Positions 1 through 13,000 of a stretch of 64,000 nt of DNA are shown here, in pieces (the stretch's first letter is position 1; the number at the start of each line of letters is the position of its first letter). Source of the DNA: Dromiciops gliroides (Eukaryota; Chordata; Mammalia; Microbiotheria; Microbiotheriidae); contig NC_057861.1 in NCBI RefSeq assembly GCF_019393635.1, positions 545,262,711 to 545,326,710 on the forward strand, read 5' to 3'. Under the pieces are notes generated by a model. That model had not been told where the DNA came from. It saw only the letters and a list, made by a program, of their open reading frames with translations, and did not search any database. Both the position numbers and the translations under genes were made by a program.

Positions 1-814
1 AAATTCCCATTCTTAAAACTTTATTGGTGTCTTTCATTTTTATATCATCCTTTGCTTCTGAATATGTCTCCCCTCCATCTTCAGTGAGCCATCCCTTGAA
101 ATAAGGAAAAAAGAGGAAAAAAGCAGCTCGGAAGAACCCAATACATCAAGCAAGCCTGCCAGTGTAGGCAACATTCCACCTCTATAAAGAAAGGAAAGGT
201 AAATTTTCTCATCCCTTCCTGGTCACTAAAATCCCATTTCATAGAGTTTGGCAAAAGCCCTATTCTAACTTGTTAGTTCTCCTCATGCTGTTGGTCTAAT
301 CATGTACTAAGGTACAGCTTGGTTTGACAAGAAGTGAGATGGGGCAGAAAGAAGGTAAACTCTACACAAAAGATGTTCCCATATGAGGGATGGAAAAAGA
401 CATAAGTGCCCAATTATGTGGCTTAGAAGCTCTTTCTCAAAAGTCAGCACTAAAACACATTCTAGCTCTGTGTAGATCCTGTCCAATGTGCTTATTTCTT
501 GCATGGAGGGGAGCATCATTATAACCTGCAATGTTACTTTCCAAGTTGGTCGTCTCATAGGCTGCCCTATGCATCCCACCCTGCCATGGTAAGACTGCGT
601 CATAGGGGAGAGAGGAAGGATCACCTTATTCTCCCTTAGGACCAAGCCTATGCGACACTTCCTCTCCACGCCGCTTCTCCTTCAGTCATTACCCTCAGCT
701 TCCCACCACCACAACGACCCAGAACTTGGGCCCTGTGTCTCCTAGCTCTGATAGCTCAGAACCAGGCTTCTGTGCTACTTTCTGGCAATTCAACTCCATC
801 CCCATCCACCTGCC
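1..814. other. no recognised gene or repeat
   Basis: I see no family I can name here. A 120-codon open frame on the minus strand (307-669) has no known domain and no REXO5 similarity. The stretch lies in a REXO5 intron. Confidence 0.5.
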
Positions 815-970
815 CAGGCTTCCTTTAAGTCCCAACTAAAATTCAGTTTCTTCCTTTCACTAATTATCTCCTATTTTTCCATATATGGTTTGCTTTGCAT
901 ATATTTGTTTGTATGTTGTTTCCCCTATTAGACTGTAAACTCCTTGAGGGCAGAGACTGTTTTTCGCTTC
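815..970 (+). repeat. L2 LINE 3' end
   Basis: CAAGTCCCAACTAAAATTC..., then AGACTGTAAACTCCTTGAGG: the typical L2 3'-end wording. Confidence 0.75.
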
Positions 971-1006
971 TTTTTATGAACACCACTGTTTAAAACAAAT
1001 GGCTTT

Positions 1007-1156
1007 GGGGCAGCTAGGTGGCGCAGTGAATAAAGCACCGGCCTTGGATTCAGGAGTTCCTGAGTTCAAATCCGGCCTCAGACACTTGAAACGTACTAGC
1101 TGTGTGACCCTGGGCAAGTCACTTAACCCCCATTGCCCCGCAAAAAAAACAAAAAA
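1007..1156 (+). repeat. WSINE/MAR1-type SINE
   Basis: Full-length tRNA-headed SINE with an A-rich tail, flanked by a perfect 13-bp target duplication AACAAATGGCTTT (994-1006 and 1157-1169). Confidence 0.93.
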
Positions 1157-1162
1157 AACAAA

Positions 1163-1440
1163 TGGCTTTGAAAGACAACACAACAGCAGCCAAGATGATG
1201 ATGAAGCATGCTCCCCATCTCCTGAGAGAGAGGGAATGGACTCAAGGGAGACAGACAGACTCTTATTTATTCATTCGGGGTGGGGGGGATACATGGCCAA
1301 TATGGGAATTGATTTCACTTGACTATACTATTTGTTACAAGACTTTTGCTTTTTTTCAATGGGAAGACAGGTAGAGGGGAGAGAAAACATATTTTTGTTA
1401 AATAAAAAAAAGTATTTGTGCTAAATCCTGGGGTTTACAG
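1163..1440 (+). repeat. LINE 3'-end fragment (L1-like)
   Basis: It shares CATGCTCCCCATCTCCTGAG..., GATTTCACTTGACTATA and TTTGTTACAAGACTTTTGCT with the copy at 11540-11960. Confidence 0.6.
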
Positions 1441-1748
1441 AGACAAAAATGAAATACTCTCTGCCCTCAAGTATGTCCTATTGAGAAATGTAGAAAAGAG
1501 TTCAATAATTAAATAGCTCTGACTAGTTGGTCTGTCTTACATTAAATGCTACCCCCTAATATCAAGAGAATAATCCTGAGATTCCTGAGAAGTGCTTAAA
1601 GACAAATTTTGTGGTTATCATAAATCACCTTTTCAAAATTCTATCCTAGTTTAAAAAAGAAAGTTGATGAAACAGACATAGAGAACACAAGAGAGAAAAC
1701 AATTTCAATTACATGAAATTGAAATATTTTAATGTTAAGATCAATGCT

Positions 1749-1895
1749 GGGGCAGCTAGGTAGCACAGTGGATAGAGCACCAGCCCTGGAGTAAGGAGGA
1801 CCTGAGTTCAAATGTGGCCTCAGACACTTCACACTTACTAGTTGTGTGACCCTGGCCAAGTCACTTAACCCCAATTGCCTCACACAAAAAAAAAA
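1749..1895 (+). repeat. WSINE/MAR1-type SINE
   Basis: GGGGCAGCTAGGTAGCACAG head to CCCCAATTGCC plus A-tail; flanks AATGC/AATCC suggest a decayed target duplication. Confidence 0.9.
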
Positions 1896-2331
1896 TCAAT
1901 CCAACCAGGATAAGAGGAGTTGAATGGGAAAAACATTTTCATTAAATATCTGATAAGTCTGACATCCAAGATAGGAAATGACCTCTGCACACATGTATAC
2001 ACATACACTACACTACACATACACACACCCCACATATACAATACACATATGGAACAGAACAGGTGGAGTGATAGAGCTAGCCAGCTAAGAGGTGGGGGAG
2101 GTGGGGGTCACTTCCCTTTCCCCCAGGCCCTTAAGTTCTACCTTACTGTCCTTTCCTTTTTTTTCACTCCTTGCCAAACACTGACCTTCCATTCCACCCC
2201 ATGCCAGAAGGAATCCAGAATCCCAGTTCCACTGTCCCTCAGATCCACTTCCCACTTCTCAATGAGGGCAGTCCCCTCCAAGATAGGACTTCTGGGACTT
2301 GTAGCTACATCCTTAGGCCCTCCCTGTCTTT

Positions 2332-2484
2332 CTTTCTTTTTTTTTTTTTTGAGGCAATTGGGGTTAAGTGACTTGCCCAGGGTCACACAGCTAGTAAGTG
2401 TTAAGTGTCTGAGGCCAGATTTGAACTCAGGTCCTCCTGACTTCAGGGCTGGTGCTCTATCCACTGTGGCACCTAGCTATACCC
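2332..2484 (-). repeat. WSINE/MAR1-type SINE
   Basis: Reverse copy: T-rich tail at left, then GGGGTTAAGTGACTTGCCCA, ending CACCTAGCTA. Confidence 0.9.
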
Positions 2485-2544
2485 CCCACCCTTTTTTCCC
2501 CTCCCTGTCTTTCTAAGTATCTCACATTGAAAATTCCTTATGTG

Positions 2545-2696
2545 GGAACAGCTAGGTGGCACAATGGATAGAGCACAGGCCCTGGAGTCAGGAGGACCTG
2601 AGTTCAAATCCGGCCTCAGACACTTAACACTTACTAGCTGTGTGACCCTGGGCAAGTCACTTAACCCCAAATGCCCTGCCCAAAAAGAAAAGAAAA
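2545..2696 (+). repeat. WSINE/MAR1-type SINE inserted in an L2 3' end
   Basis: Flanked by a perfect 16-bp duplication GAAAATTCCTTATGTG (2529-2544 and 2697-2712). The flanking L2-like 3' end resumes with AGAATGTAAGCTCCTTGA. Confidence 0.94.
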
Positions 2697-2712
2697 GAAA
2701 ATTCCTTATGTG

Positions 2713-2805
2713 TTGTCTCTCTCAATTAGAATGTAAGCTCCTTGACTATCTTCTTTTGCTATTTGTATCCCCAGTACTTGGCGCATAAGTGCTTATCAAA
2801 AGCTT
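2713..2805 (+). repeat. L2 LINE 3' end (right part)
   Basis: AGAATGTAAGCTCCTTG..., TTTGTATCCCCAGTACTTGG...: L2 terminus, split by the SINE at 2545-2696. Confidence 0.7.
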
Positions 2806-3147
2806 TTTTATTGAGTCCAAAGGACTCATGATAGAAAATGCTCTCCATACATAGAAAAAAGAACTGTGGAATCTGAATGCAGATTGAACCATACTGTTTC
2901 TACTTTTGGTTTTTTTTTTGAGGTTTTTCCCATTTGTTCTGATTCTTTCACAACATGACTAATGCAGATATCTGTTTAATGGGATTGTACATATATAACC
3001 TCTATCAGACTTTTCTTTCTTGGCGGGGGGTTGGGGGGGGTAAGGGAAGGGAGAAAAAAAATGTGGAGCTCAAAATCTTATAAAAATAAATGTTGAAAAC
3101 CATCTTTATATGTAACTGGGGAATAATAAAATTTATGATAAAAAAGA
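2806..3147 (+). repeat. L1 3' UTR fragment
   Basis: GGACTCATGATAGAAAATGC, GATTGTACATATATAACC and TAAATGTTGAAAACCATC are shared with L1 3' ends at 24360, 29100 and 60300. Confidence 0.85.
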
Positions 3148-3150
3148 AAT

Positions 3151-3298
3151 GGGGGCAGCTAGGTGGCGCAGTGGATAAATCACTGGCTCTGGATTCAGGA
3201 ATACCTGAGTTCAAATCCAGCTTCAGACACTTGACACTAGCTGCGTGACCCTGGGCAAGTCACTTAACCCCCATTGCCCCGCAAAAAAAAAAAAAAAG
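3151..3298 (+). repeat. WSINE/MAR1-type SINE at an L1 tail
   Basis: GGGGGCAGCTAGGTGGCGCA head, A15-type tail. It inserted at the A-rich end of the L1 fragment. Confidence 0.92.
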
Positions 3299-3299
3299 G

Positions 3300-3780
3300 A
3301 ATGACAAGAGGTGTGGTTTCAGAAAATAAGATGGAAGATTTATATTAACTGATGCAAAATAAAGTGAGAAGAACTGGGAGATCATTGCACACAGTAACAG
3401 CAATGTTGTAATGATGATCAACTATGAAAGACTTGGCTACTCTGATCAATACAGTTACAAAGCAAATTCCAAGGGACTCATGGGGAAAAAATGCTATTGA
3501 TATCGAGAGAAAGAAAGTGCAAGCTGATGAACTCTGATTGCAAGCCGAAGGATAATTTTTGTGCTTTATTATTTTTGCCATTTTTTGGTATTATGCTATT
3601 ATAGAAATATGTTTTACATGATTTCATTTGTATAATTGGTATTTTTTTTAATAATTAGTATTCTAATAATGACTACCTTCTCAGTGAGTGGGGGAAGGGT
3701 AGGAAATAGTGAGAAAATTTGGGATTCAAAATTTAAAAAGAAAATGACATTAAAATATATATAATAAATGATTTTTAAAA
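3300..3780 (+). repeat. L1 3' fragment
   Basis: GTGAGAAGAACTGGGAGATC, ACACAGTAACAGCAATGTTG, AAGGGACTCATGGGG: the same 3' region as the other L1 copies, more decayed. Confidence 0.75.
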
Positions 3781-3958
3781 AACGAATGATGCTCTGGGAG
3801 AGAAGAGAAGGGAGGGTATATATTGGGAAATTAAAATGACATAAAATCAAAACATGTACACACCAATTTTTTTTAAAAAGAGATAATGATTTACAATTTC
3901 ACTCTAGTTTTAAAAAATCATGTAAAAATTAGTTAGGCTTACAATATTAAGTACTAAC

Positions 3959-4061
3959 CTTCCTTGGGCCATGTTTAATAAAATACTGAGCCAGTTCAAG
4001 GGTTGCAACAGCATCTTCTGTGGAATCATGGCCAACCCTGTCAGGGCACTGTATTTCTCTC
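3959..4061 (-). CDS. REXO5: REXO5 coding exon 10 (residues 361-395, exo III motif)
   Basis: Acceptor TTTAG|GAGAG and donor GGAAG|GTTAGT. It contains [20 protein letters not shown], with the catalytic His372 and Asp377. The reading stays open into the donor, so further exons (RRM domains) must follow; I find none in 1-3958. Confidence 0.95.
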
Positions 4062-7000
4062 CTAAAGGAAGTAAAAGAGAGCTGATTAATTCAGAATCAC
4101 AGGCTAACACTTGATATACAAGGTTTGTGTCTGCGAAGCTCTCTCTGGCTGATGTTTTTCCCTGGGTTTTCTGGCTGCATGTGGAATCTGTAGCTTCGGG
4201 GCTAACAATGGTGGGGTTTTGTCAGCTCTGATACTTTTCCCCATCCAACTCAATCACAGTTCAGTTCCTTATTGTCCACCCTACAGAGTTCCCAAGAGAT
4301 GTGTATGGCGTTAAACACAAGTCACATAAAAGATAATAATACAGAATGAGAGCCATATGTTTCCAGTTCATTACAGGAAGCACACTGTACTGCTTAGGCA
4401 GTGTGGTACAATGGACAGAGCAATAGGAGTGGACAGTCAGCAAGACTTTGATTTAAATCCTGCCTCAGACACTTACTTGCTTTGTGATGTGGGTAAGTCA
4501 CTTCACCTCTATATCCCTCAATTTCCTCTTGTGTAAGATGGAGATAAAATTAGGACAAGGATTAAATGATATGATATATGTAAAGCACTTTACAAACCTT
4601 AAAGAGCTCTAAATTTGAGCAACATTTATTATTGGAGATGGTCTGCCCTGTTTGAACATGTCATATAGGGAACTACTTTAGTGTAGAACAACTTAAACTG
4701 TAATAAACTTACCCTAAAACAGCTTTGGCTAAGAACTTGAGCTTAAACCGTCGTCCCAAATCTCTGACAAAAAGCAACGAAGTGTCAATAACATTGGGAT
4801 GTATCATCTGTGGAGGGAAAATAAAGCCCTTTTTTAACCTTCTAAAGTAATGGGTAAATGCAGGGGTCAGAGAGGTGAGAAAGGTAGAGGACAAGGGATA
4901 TAACAGAAAAATGAAGTCCCCAAACAGATACACACTTGTAAGGCCTGAAGGTCTGAATTTAAGGAATGGCCCACTAACACTGCATCTGGTGGGAGCAGCT
5001 TCTTTAACCTGGCCTGGACATCTCTGAGTTTGGTGGTCACAGGTTTAAGAATCTTCCGTGTGATGCCTGAGAACCTTTCCATAAAAGCAAAAAGATGGAG
5101 GTCGTGAGAGGAGCTGGATTCCACCCCCCCCCCCAACCCCAACCCTGAAATGTTTCCTGCAGGAAGCATTATTACCATAGATATTGTACTTATCAAGAAA
5201 AATGTTAACCCACTGCTGTCTAATTAAAAACAGCTAACAAGGCTGCTTCTGAAGTTTTGACTGTTGTCTACTATTACATATTGGATACTCTTTTTTGAAA
5301 CACTTGGCTCCCATGTTTTCATGTCACAACGTGGTTTCCACCTTACCTCTCTAACTAATCATGTTTTCTTCACTGCCTCCTGTGTTTTTTCATCCCCTAA
5401 ATGCAGGGATCTCTCAAGACTCAGTTCTTGGGCCTCTGCTGTTCTTTTTTATAATCTCATCCTTGGTGATCCTGCCCATTCTCACAAAAACATCTTCAAT
5501 GGACAGAACAACAAAAATGTTTAATTGTCCACTTTCTTTTTGATAATGCTTCAGGAGTTCCAAAATCAAGCCCTTATGAGGCACATGCCTCAGAACATTA
5601 ATTCAGAACCTTTGAACAGAAAGACACACATGTACTGATCCTGGATATTTGTGGTGAAAATTTGTCTTTTCTACCTGGTAGGCTATGCTTTAAGATCAAC
5701 TGCTCAGGAATTGCATGCAATCAGATGAACTTCAAATTTCCAGAAAAGGAGTCTTGTTAGACAGTCCTGCCCCATTTAATGTGATCTAGAGCCAGAATGA
5801 CTATGAGATTCCACAGCAAAGCAGCCAGCAGTTTTCTACTGGTCTAAGTTCACAAGACAATTACATGGAGAAAAGTGTAAGCATGTTACATATCTGAAAA
5901 TGAGCCAAAGCACTTCTGGCACAGAAATATAATTGACGCGGCACAGTCCAAATTTCTTCCATATAGACCTTTATATACTAGCACATTAAATCATGTAACT
6001 CCACAGAAGCTCCAGGCCTTTCTAGAAAAGTTTCCATCAATTTTAGTCTGACCTGGGTTGTGAAAAGCTACAAGTCAGTTTGCAGGTCACCTGGTGAGGT
6101 AGTTCAGAATCCTGTTGTCAGGTTTTACAAGCTCGTCCATGACACAACGACCTTCTGCGTCAACCAACGAGACTCGTGTGAGCTCATTCCCATTCGGTGT
6201 AAGGCACTGAAAAAACCAAGGACACAGTCAGACTGCTGACCTGGTCAGACTGCTGACCTGGTCTACTTACTTTGTGGGTATCAAGGTGGGAAAAATCAAA
6301 TCAGGGAGGGGTTTCTGAAAATCACATTCATCAAAACCAGCATGATACAACTTCATTGTAAAGACTGTGCCAGAGGAATAGACAAAAAAAAAAGAGATGA
6401 TATCTCCCCGAATACCAGAGAAAGCGGCTGTCTGGTCTGCAATGGGAAGTGGGGACACCCAAGGCCATCAACAGAAGGCTCCAGGACTATTTTTGGCTCT
6501 TTATTCTGTAGATGTAAATGTGTCTTCTTGCAATAATAATAGGTACTTGAGGTAGGTTATAAAGCTCTTATTAAAAAAAAAAAAGCCTTTGTAGAAATAA
6601 ATGAACTCTTCACGATTTGAACTCAGTTCTTCCTGACTCCAATGCCAGCACCCTATCCACTATACTGCCTCACTGACAATTGTGTCAAGACACCCTAAAA
6701 CAGAAAGCGCTATCAACAGTATAAAAATAAATATTGCAGTTATACATAAATAATTCACATCATAGAAATGTTAGACAATGAATGTAACTTGTAGCCTAAA
6801 ATCTGCTGGAAACCAGCATCAAGGTGGTTTGTTTTTATTTTTTAAGTATTAGCATTAGTAATAGCTTACATTAGTCTCATGAGGTAGGTAGCATAAATAT
6901 TAATATTCTTATCTAAAAAATGGGGGAAATGAGGCTCTGAGACTTGCCCAGGGTCATATAACTAGTACGTGGTGGTGCCAGGACCTGAGTTCAGGTCCAG

Positions 7001-10000
7001 TGTTTTTTTTTGTTTTTTTTTAGTGAGGCAGTTGGGGTTAAGTGACTTGCCCAGGGTCATACAGCTAGTAAGTGTCAAATGTCTGAGGCTGGATTTGAAC
7101 TCAGGTCCTTCTGAATCCAGGGCCGGTGCTTTATCCACTGCACCACCTAGCTGCCCCTTGGGTCCAGTGCTTTTTAACCATGCTGTGACCCTTGTGTTTC
7201 TGCTACCCAAACCCCATAAACACAGCTTTTGAAAACCCAATTCTTTGCATTAAACTTGAATGCATCAAAAAAGCTTTGCTTCATTCTACCATGAGTGATT
7301 TCCTGTCTTTTAGGATGGCAACATCTATTTCTGAGCACCCATCATAGTAAGGAGATCCATCTCATACCATTTCACAGTCCAGGCCAAAAAGGGGGCTGCT
7401 ATCGCTTACTGGACCAGCACATTCAGTAGAAATGTAGTTTTTACAGTTAGTCAAACCTGGAGATAAACAAGCAAACAAAAATTATTTTTGTACAAAAAAC
7501 TACAGAAATGATTACATTCAATTATCTAGAAGAGGCACATAGAATTTGGCCAGAAAAACTGGATCCTGTCTGCTGCAACTGGTGTTACCCTTAGTGCTCT
7601 GAAAGGTCAACTTATTCTTGTCCATTATGGTATTCTATCTGATTTCTCTCCAGCAACATTTTGGTCATGAAAGCATCATACAAATCATTTACCTCTGGAA
7701 TAAAACAAACAGTGGCTTTTGGGGAAAGTCTGCCCATCTTTTAAAAACATCAACACAAGCATAAACATCCCTCCTTTAATATTGGCTAATCTGATCTCTC
7801 TGGCCCTTGTCATTTGTTACCACTGTGAATTTTTATGCTAGTATTCACAGAAAAGGAACGATCTATAAAAGCACTTCTCCCTAAAATAAAAAGGGGACTT
7901 AACATGGACAGAATCAGATTAAAACCAGGAGAAAAATGCTCAGAGTTTAACTTTGTTCCATGTCCCTATGGACTTAGCCTTCAAGTTCCATTAAAGCATC
8001 ACTATTATTGATAAAAGAGAGTGAGTGGAGATGGGTTCTATAATCAGTAGTTAAGAATATCAAGCATCAGTGCTCTCTCTAGTTTTTTGTATTTTTTTTT
8101 TTGCAGGGCAATGAGGGTTAAGTGACTTGCCCAGGGTCACACAGCTAGTAAGTGTCAAGTGTCTGAGGCCAGATTTGAACCCAGGTCCTCCTGAATCCAG
8201 AGCAGGTGCTTTATCCACTGCGCCATCTAGCTGCCCCCAGTGCTCTAGTTTTAAAAGAACTTTCTCATTTTTATGTATTTCTGCTACCACACCAACTGTA
8301 CTCTTAACCAACCTTGGAGTGGAAAGTCAAATTTTTTCATCTCTTCTTTGGTCAATAGGCATTTGACCAAACCTACTTTTTCATATCCATATTTCCGAAT
8401 GATTGGATCATTTTGCAGATCTTTGATGGCTTGTGGATTGGCAAGTGAAGATGATGACACTGAAACAAGTAGGTTCAGAGTAGATGTGTTAAAACATGCT
8501 TTTAATAGACCCTTCCCAATGGCATATCTCGTTATATAGCCTATTGGAACACTTTGAAAATAATTTCTTTATTACTCATGTATTTAGTGAAGCATGTAAG
8601 GTATAGTATATAGGGATAAAGCTAGATCCATGACTTCTCTGGCATGGGAACATCCTAATGAGGAAAATCCCTCTACAGTTGCAAGTTGGCACCTTCTCTG
8701 TAACTGATAGTCTTGGAGCTATCCAGAGCACTGAGAAATTAAATTATATGCTCACAGCCTCAGAGCTGGTATGTGTAAGGCATAGGGCTAGGACCCAGCA
8801 CTTCTTGGATCGGAGGCCAGCTCTCCATCTACTACATCAGTGGTATCTTATTGACATTTTGGGGGGGGGGGCAATTGGGGTTAAGTGACTTGCCCAGGGT
8901 CACACAGCTAGTAAGTGTTAAGTGTCTGAGGTCGGATTTGAACTCAGGTACTCCTGACTCCAGGGCTGGTGCTCTATCCACTGCGCCACCTAGCTGCCCC
9001 TATCAGTGGTATCAAACTCAAATAGAAATGGGGCCCTGTAGGCCCCATGTTGACTTAGAAAATCACAAATTAATATTATCTACATATAAAACATTATATA
9101 ATATACACATATAGATGCATATAATAGATATAAATATATAACATTATACATATTAACTTTATGCTGTATCTTATTTGGTTAAAAACTTCCCAGTTTTACG
9201 TTTGAATCTGGTTCTGACAGCATTCAAGAGCTGTGTGCCTGCCTGGGCCATGTTACCATACCACACTGTATCCAAATGCTACATATGGATATACAACTAA
9301 GGCGAAGGTGTAGCCTTTTCTTTCACGGACCTAATAATCTAGATGTAGAGACATTGGTCTGTTTACTTGTTTATGTCTTAAGTGACAGAGATAAAAAGTG
9401 GTGTGATGTCAGAGGAAGGAAAGATCACTTCAGGGGTGTTAGGGAAGGTGTCTTGAGACTTAAGCTGGACCTTGAAGGACTGAGTGGAATTTATATGGGT
9501 GGGAAAGGAGGGACAGAGTATTCCAGATAAGGAAAACTGTGCGCCAAAGTGCAGAAGTGGGAATGCATTGGTGAATAGACCGATCTGATTAAAGCAGAAC
9601 AGACTGGAAAAGAATGTTGGGATTAAATCATGGAGAGCCCTGAATGCCAGACTCGGGAGTCTGATCTTTATCATGGCGATAATGGGGAGCCATCTGAATT
9701 TCTGGAACACAGTAGTAACCTGATCAAAAGGGTTTTCTCAGAAGATGAATACAGCACCGGTATACAGGACTGGTTTTGGTTTGGTAAAAACAGAAGTACG
9801 GTGAATATTTAGGCCACTATAGTAGTACAAATACAAAATGTTGAGACCTGAACTAAGGCAAAGGCAGGAAAGGAAGAAGTATTGTAGAGACAGAGAGAAA
9901 AAATAGGACCAAGTTATTAATTAGGCATAGTGGTAAAGGAGGGGAGTGACTATAAGGTTCTGAAGCTCAGGCAACAGGAAGAAATACCATGGGTAAAAAC

Positions 10001-13000
10001 AAGCAAGTAGAAGGGGAAAGAGGCTTGGACCATTGAGAACTAAAAAATAGATTATATGGGATTTAAAGAAATGAACAGTAAGTGGAGAAATGAACAAACC
10101 ATTCATTTAAAACTGACAGTAAAATAAAGTAGAGAAATAGGACAGTAACAAGGGACAAACAAAAACAAGCAATTAAAATTACAAGGGAAACATTCAATTG
10201 GGAAAAAAAAATTCTGCATAAATGTTCTCTGAAAAAGACCTCAAATCCAAGATATATAAGGAACTTATTCAAACATATAGAAAAAGAACCATTCCTCAAG
10301 ATATAGCTTGTCAAAAAATATGGACAGGCAATTCTCAAAGAAGAAATATCAACAATTATATGAAAAAATTCCCAATTACCAATAATTAGAGAAATGTAAG
10401 GGAAGGGATTAACATTAAAAATGACTGGGAAATTGGCTTCTTGCTGAAAATGGGACTTTAGGCAGAGATTTGAAGGAATCCAAGGAAGAGAAGAGGTGGA
10501 GATGAAGAGGGAAACGTGGCAAGGGGAGAGCCAGTGAAAATGAACAGGGTTGGAAGATAGGCCTGTTTTCTACAAGGGATTAGCAAGGATAACAGTTTAA
10601 GTGTTGAGAATAAAAAGAGACAAAAGACAGCCCCTGACCTCAAGGAGACAATAAGCAAACAGCTATGTACAAACAAGCTAGATATAGGATAAATAGGAAA
10701 GAATTAAGAGAGAGAAGGCACTAGAATTGAAAGATTTGGAAAGGCTTCTTGTAAAAGATGGGATTTTTCCTGGGAATAAAAGGAAGCCAGGGAAGCCTGG
10801 AGGGAACAGAAGAGATAAAGTATTCCAGCCATAGGGGGCAGATAGAGAAAATGCCTGGAGACAAGAGATGAAGAGTCTTGTTTGGGGAACAGCCAGGAGG
10901 CCACTGTCATTGGACTGAACAGTAGGCCAGGAAGACTGGAAATGTAGGAGGGGGCTGGGTTATGAAGGGTGTGGGTGCTGGAGGGAACAGGGAACCGCAA
11001 GAGTTTAGAGTAGGGCAGTGACATGGTTGGACATGGCTTTAGGAAAATCACTTCAAATGGCTGAATGAAGAATGGATTGGAATGGAAAGACGAGACAGGC
11101 AGACCAACCGACATGAGGTGACGAGAGTCTTCACTGTAGAGTTTATGGAGGTGAGTAAGGGGTAAGAAGACTGAAAAAGTAGGAGGGGCCAGGTTAGGAA
11201 GGGCTTTAAAAGTTGAGTGTTTTATATTTGATCCCTGTCATATCAGAGAGCCACTAAAGTTTATTGAGTAAGGGGGTCACATTTTAGAAAAATCACTTTG
11301 GCAGCTGAGTGGAGGGTGGACTAGAGTGGGGAGGCTCAAGACAGGGAAATCAATGAAGAGGCTACTACTGTGTTAGTCCTCATCACAGCACCTCAGGTGA
11401 TGAGGGCCTGCACCGGAGTGCTGGCAGCCGCAGGAGAGAGAAGGGAGTTCATAGGAGAAATATTGGGAGGTAGAATTGACAGGACTTGGCAATAGATTAG
11501 ATACTGGAGGCAAGAAAGAGAAGAGTTGAGATTGATACTTATGAGGACTTGTATGAACTGATCCAGAATAAAGAGAACCAAGAGAACAGTTTGAGATAAC
11601 AACACTGTAAGGACAAACAACTTTGAAAGAAAGCCAATCAATGCAATGAGTGATCATATAATTGATAAGAGAATTGATGTTAAGGCATGCTACCCTTCTC
11701 CTGACCGAGAGGGAACCACATTGTAGAATGAGACATACATTTTCAGACACAGTCAATATGGGGATTTATTTTACTTAACTGTATTTGTTATAAAGATTTT
11801 GTTACTTTTTTCTCAATTTTTCTTGGGGAGGGGGGTGTGGGAGTGGGGGAGGAGGATGGAGATGGGGAAGCAGAAAGTAGGGAGAGAGAAGGAGCTAGGG
11901 AAAGGGCTCCAAAAAGGGAAAGAAAAAGAAAAGTGGATCATTGAAATTTTTTTTTAAATACACAAAAGGGGATAAAAGGAATCACAGACAAGCAGGAAAA
12001 CTTTGAAAGTGACACTGAATTTATTATATACTTAAGGAAAAAAGCAAGCTATATTTAATAAAGATTCACAGTTTCAAGTACAATCCTCTCCATAGTACCG
12101 TGTATATGGAAGAGTTCACTTTAGTTGATATTCAGAATCTTTTTTAAATGGGGGAAAAACAAACTAAGAACAGGTCTCAAAGTTTAACATATAAATAAAT
12201 AAACCAAAGTTGGATTACTAAAGTCAGTAGATAGAAAGGCCAACTGTATTGAGAAAAAAACACTTTCAAGAGTCACCTGCAAATGACTGTAGGCAGAAGG
12301 AAAGATGCCAATGGAGAGGTTATACAACAGAGAAAGGATAATGGAGGGAACCAAGTCCCAGAGACAGTGGGAGGTGATTATTAAGTAAAATGCCATTTAA
12401 AAATTGTTTGAGATGTTTTTAGTTCATGGAATTGTTATCTTCCTAATATGTTTCACACAAATATATCCATAACATCATTTTGAATGAGCAAACCATTGAC
12501 AAGATTTCTCTCTCTACCTTTCACGGTACTGGGCGTAGGCAGGATTCTTTCTTCTTCTTTATTTCCATTAGGCTGTTGCCCAATAACATCTGCTAGAAAA
12601 TTGGCTGATGGAGCTGGCAGACGGAATCTCTGTACAAATGATGGATGAACAAGAACAGATTTTCACAAACATCCCTGAAAAGGTAATGCATTAATACTAC
12701 CCAAATAATGTGTTTGTTAAAATTAGGGAGCTTTTAAAAATCTCAATTCCTAGGCTCTCAATATTCATGCATTCTTCCTTTCTTCCTTGGATCTGACTTA
12801 TTTGGGGGCAGTTCAGGCTAACTGAGCCAGGAGTTCTATGCTTAGCAACCTATGAGGATTTTGATAAGTGTCTATGAACCAGTTTTCTTAGTTTCAATTG
12901 AACAAACATTTATTAAGTATATAATCATGTGCCAGGCAGCATGTGAGGCACTGGGGAGACAAAGCCAAAATAAGATGTAGTCCTTGGCCTCAAGGACACT

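Noticed and set aside
307-669. 120-codon minus-strand open frame in the left end
   Set aside because: No known domain, no similarity to REXO5's missing RRM region, no splice context, and low-complexity composition; likely chance.
1920-2516. 198-codon plus-strand open frame
   Set aside because: It runs through an unrelated stretch into a reverse WSINE; the C-terminal half ([20 protein letters not shown]) is SINE sequence translated, seen in many other frames of the window.
7007-7157. tRNA-like gene in the SINE head
   Set aside because: The tRNA-like start is part of a dispersed SINE present some 28 times; no intact cloverleaf gene was recognised.
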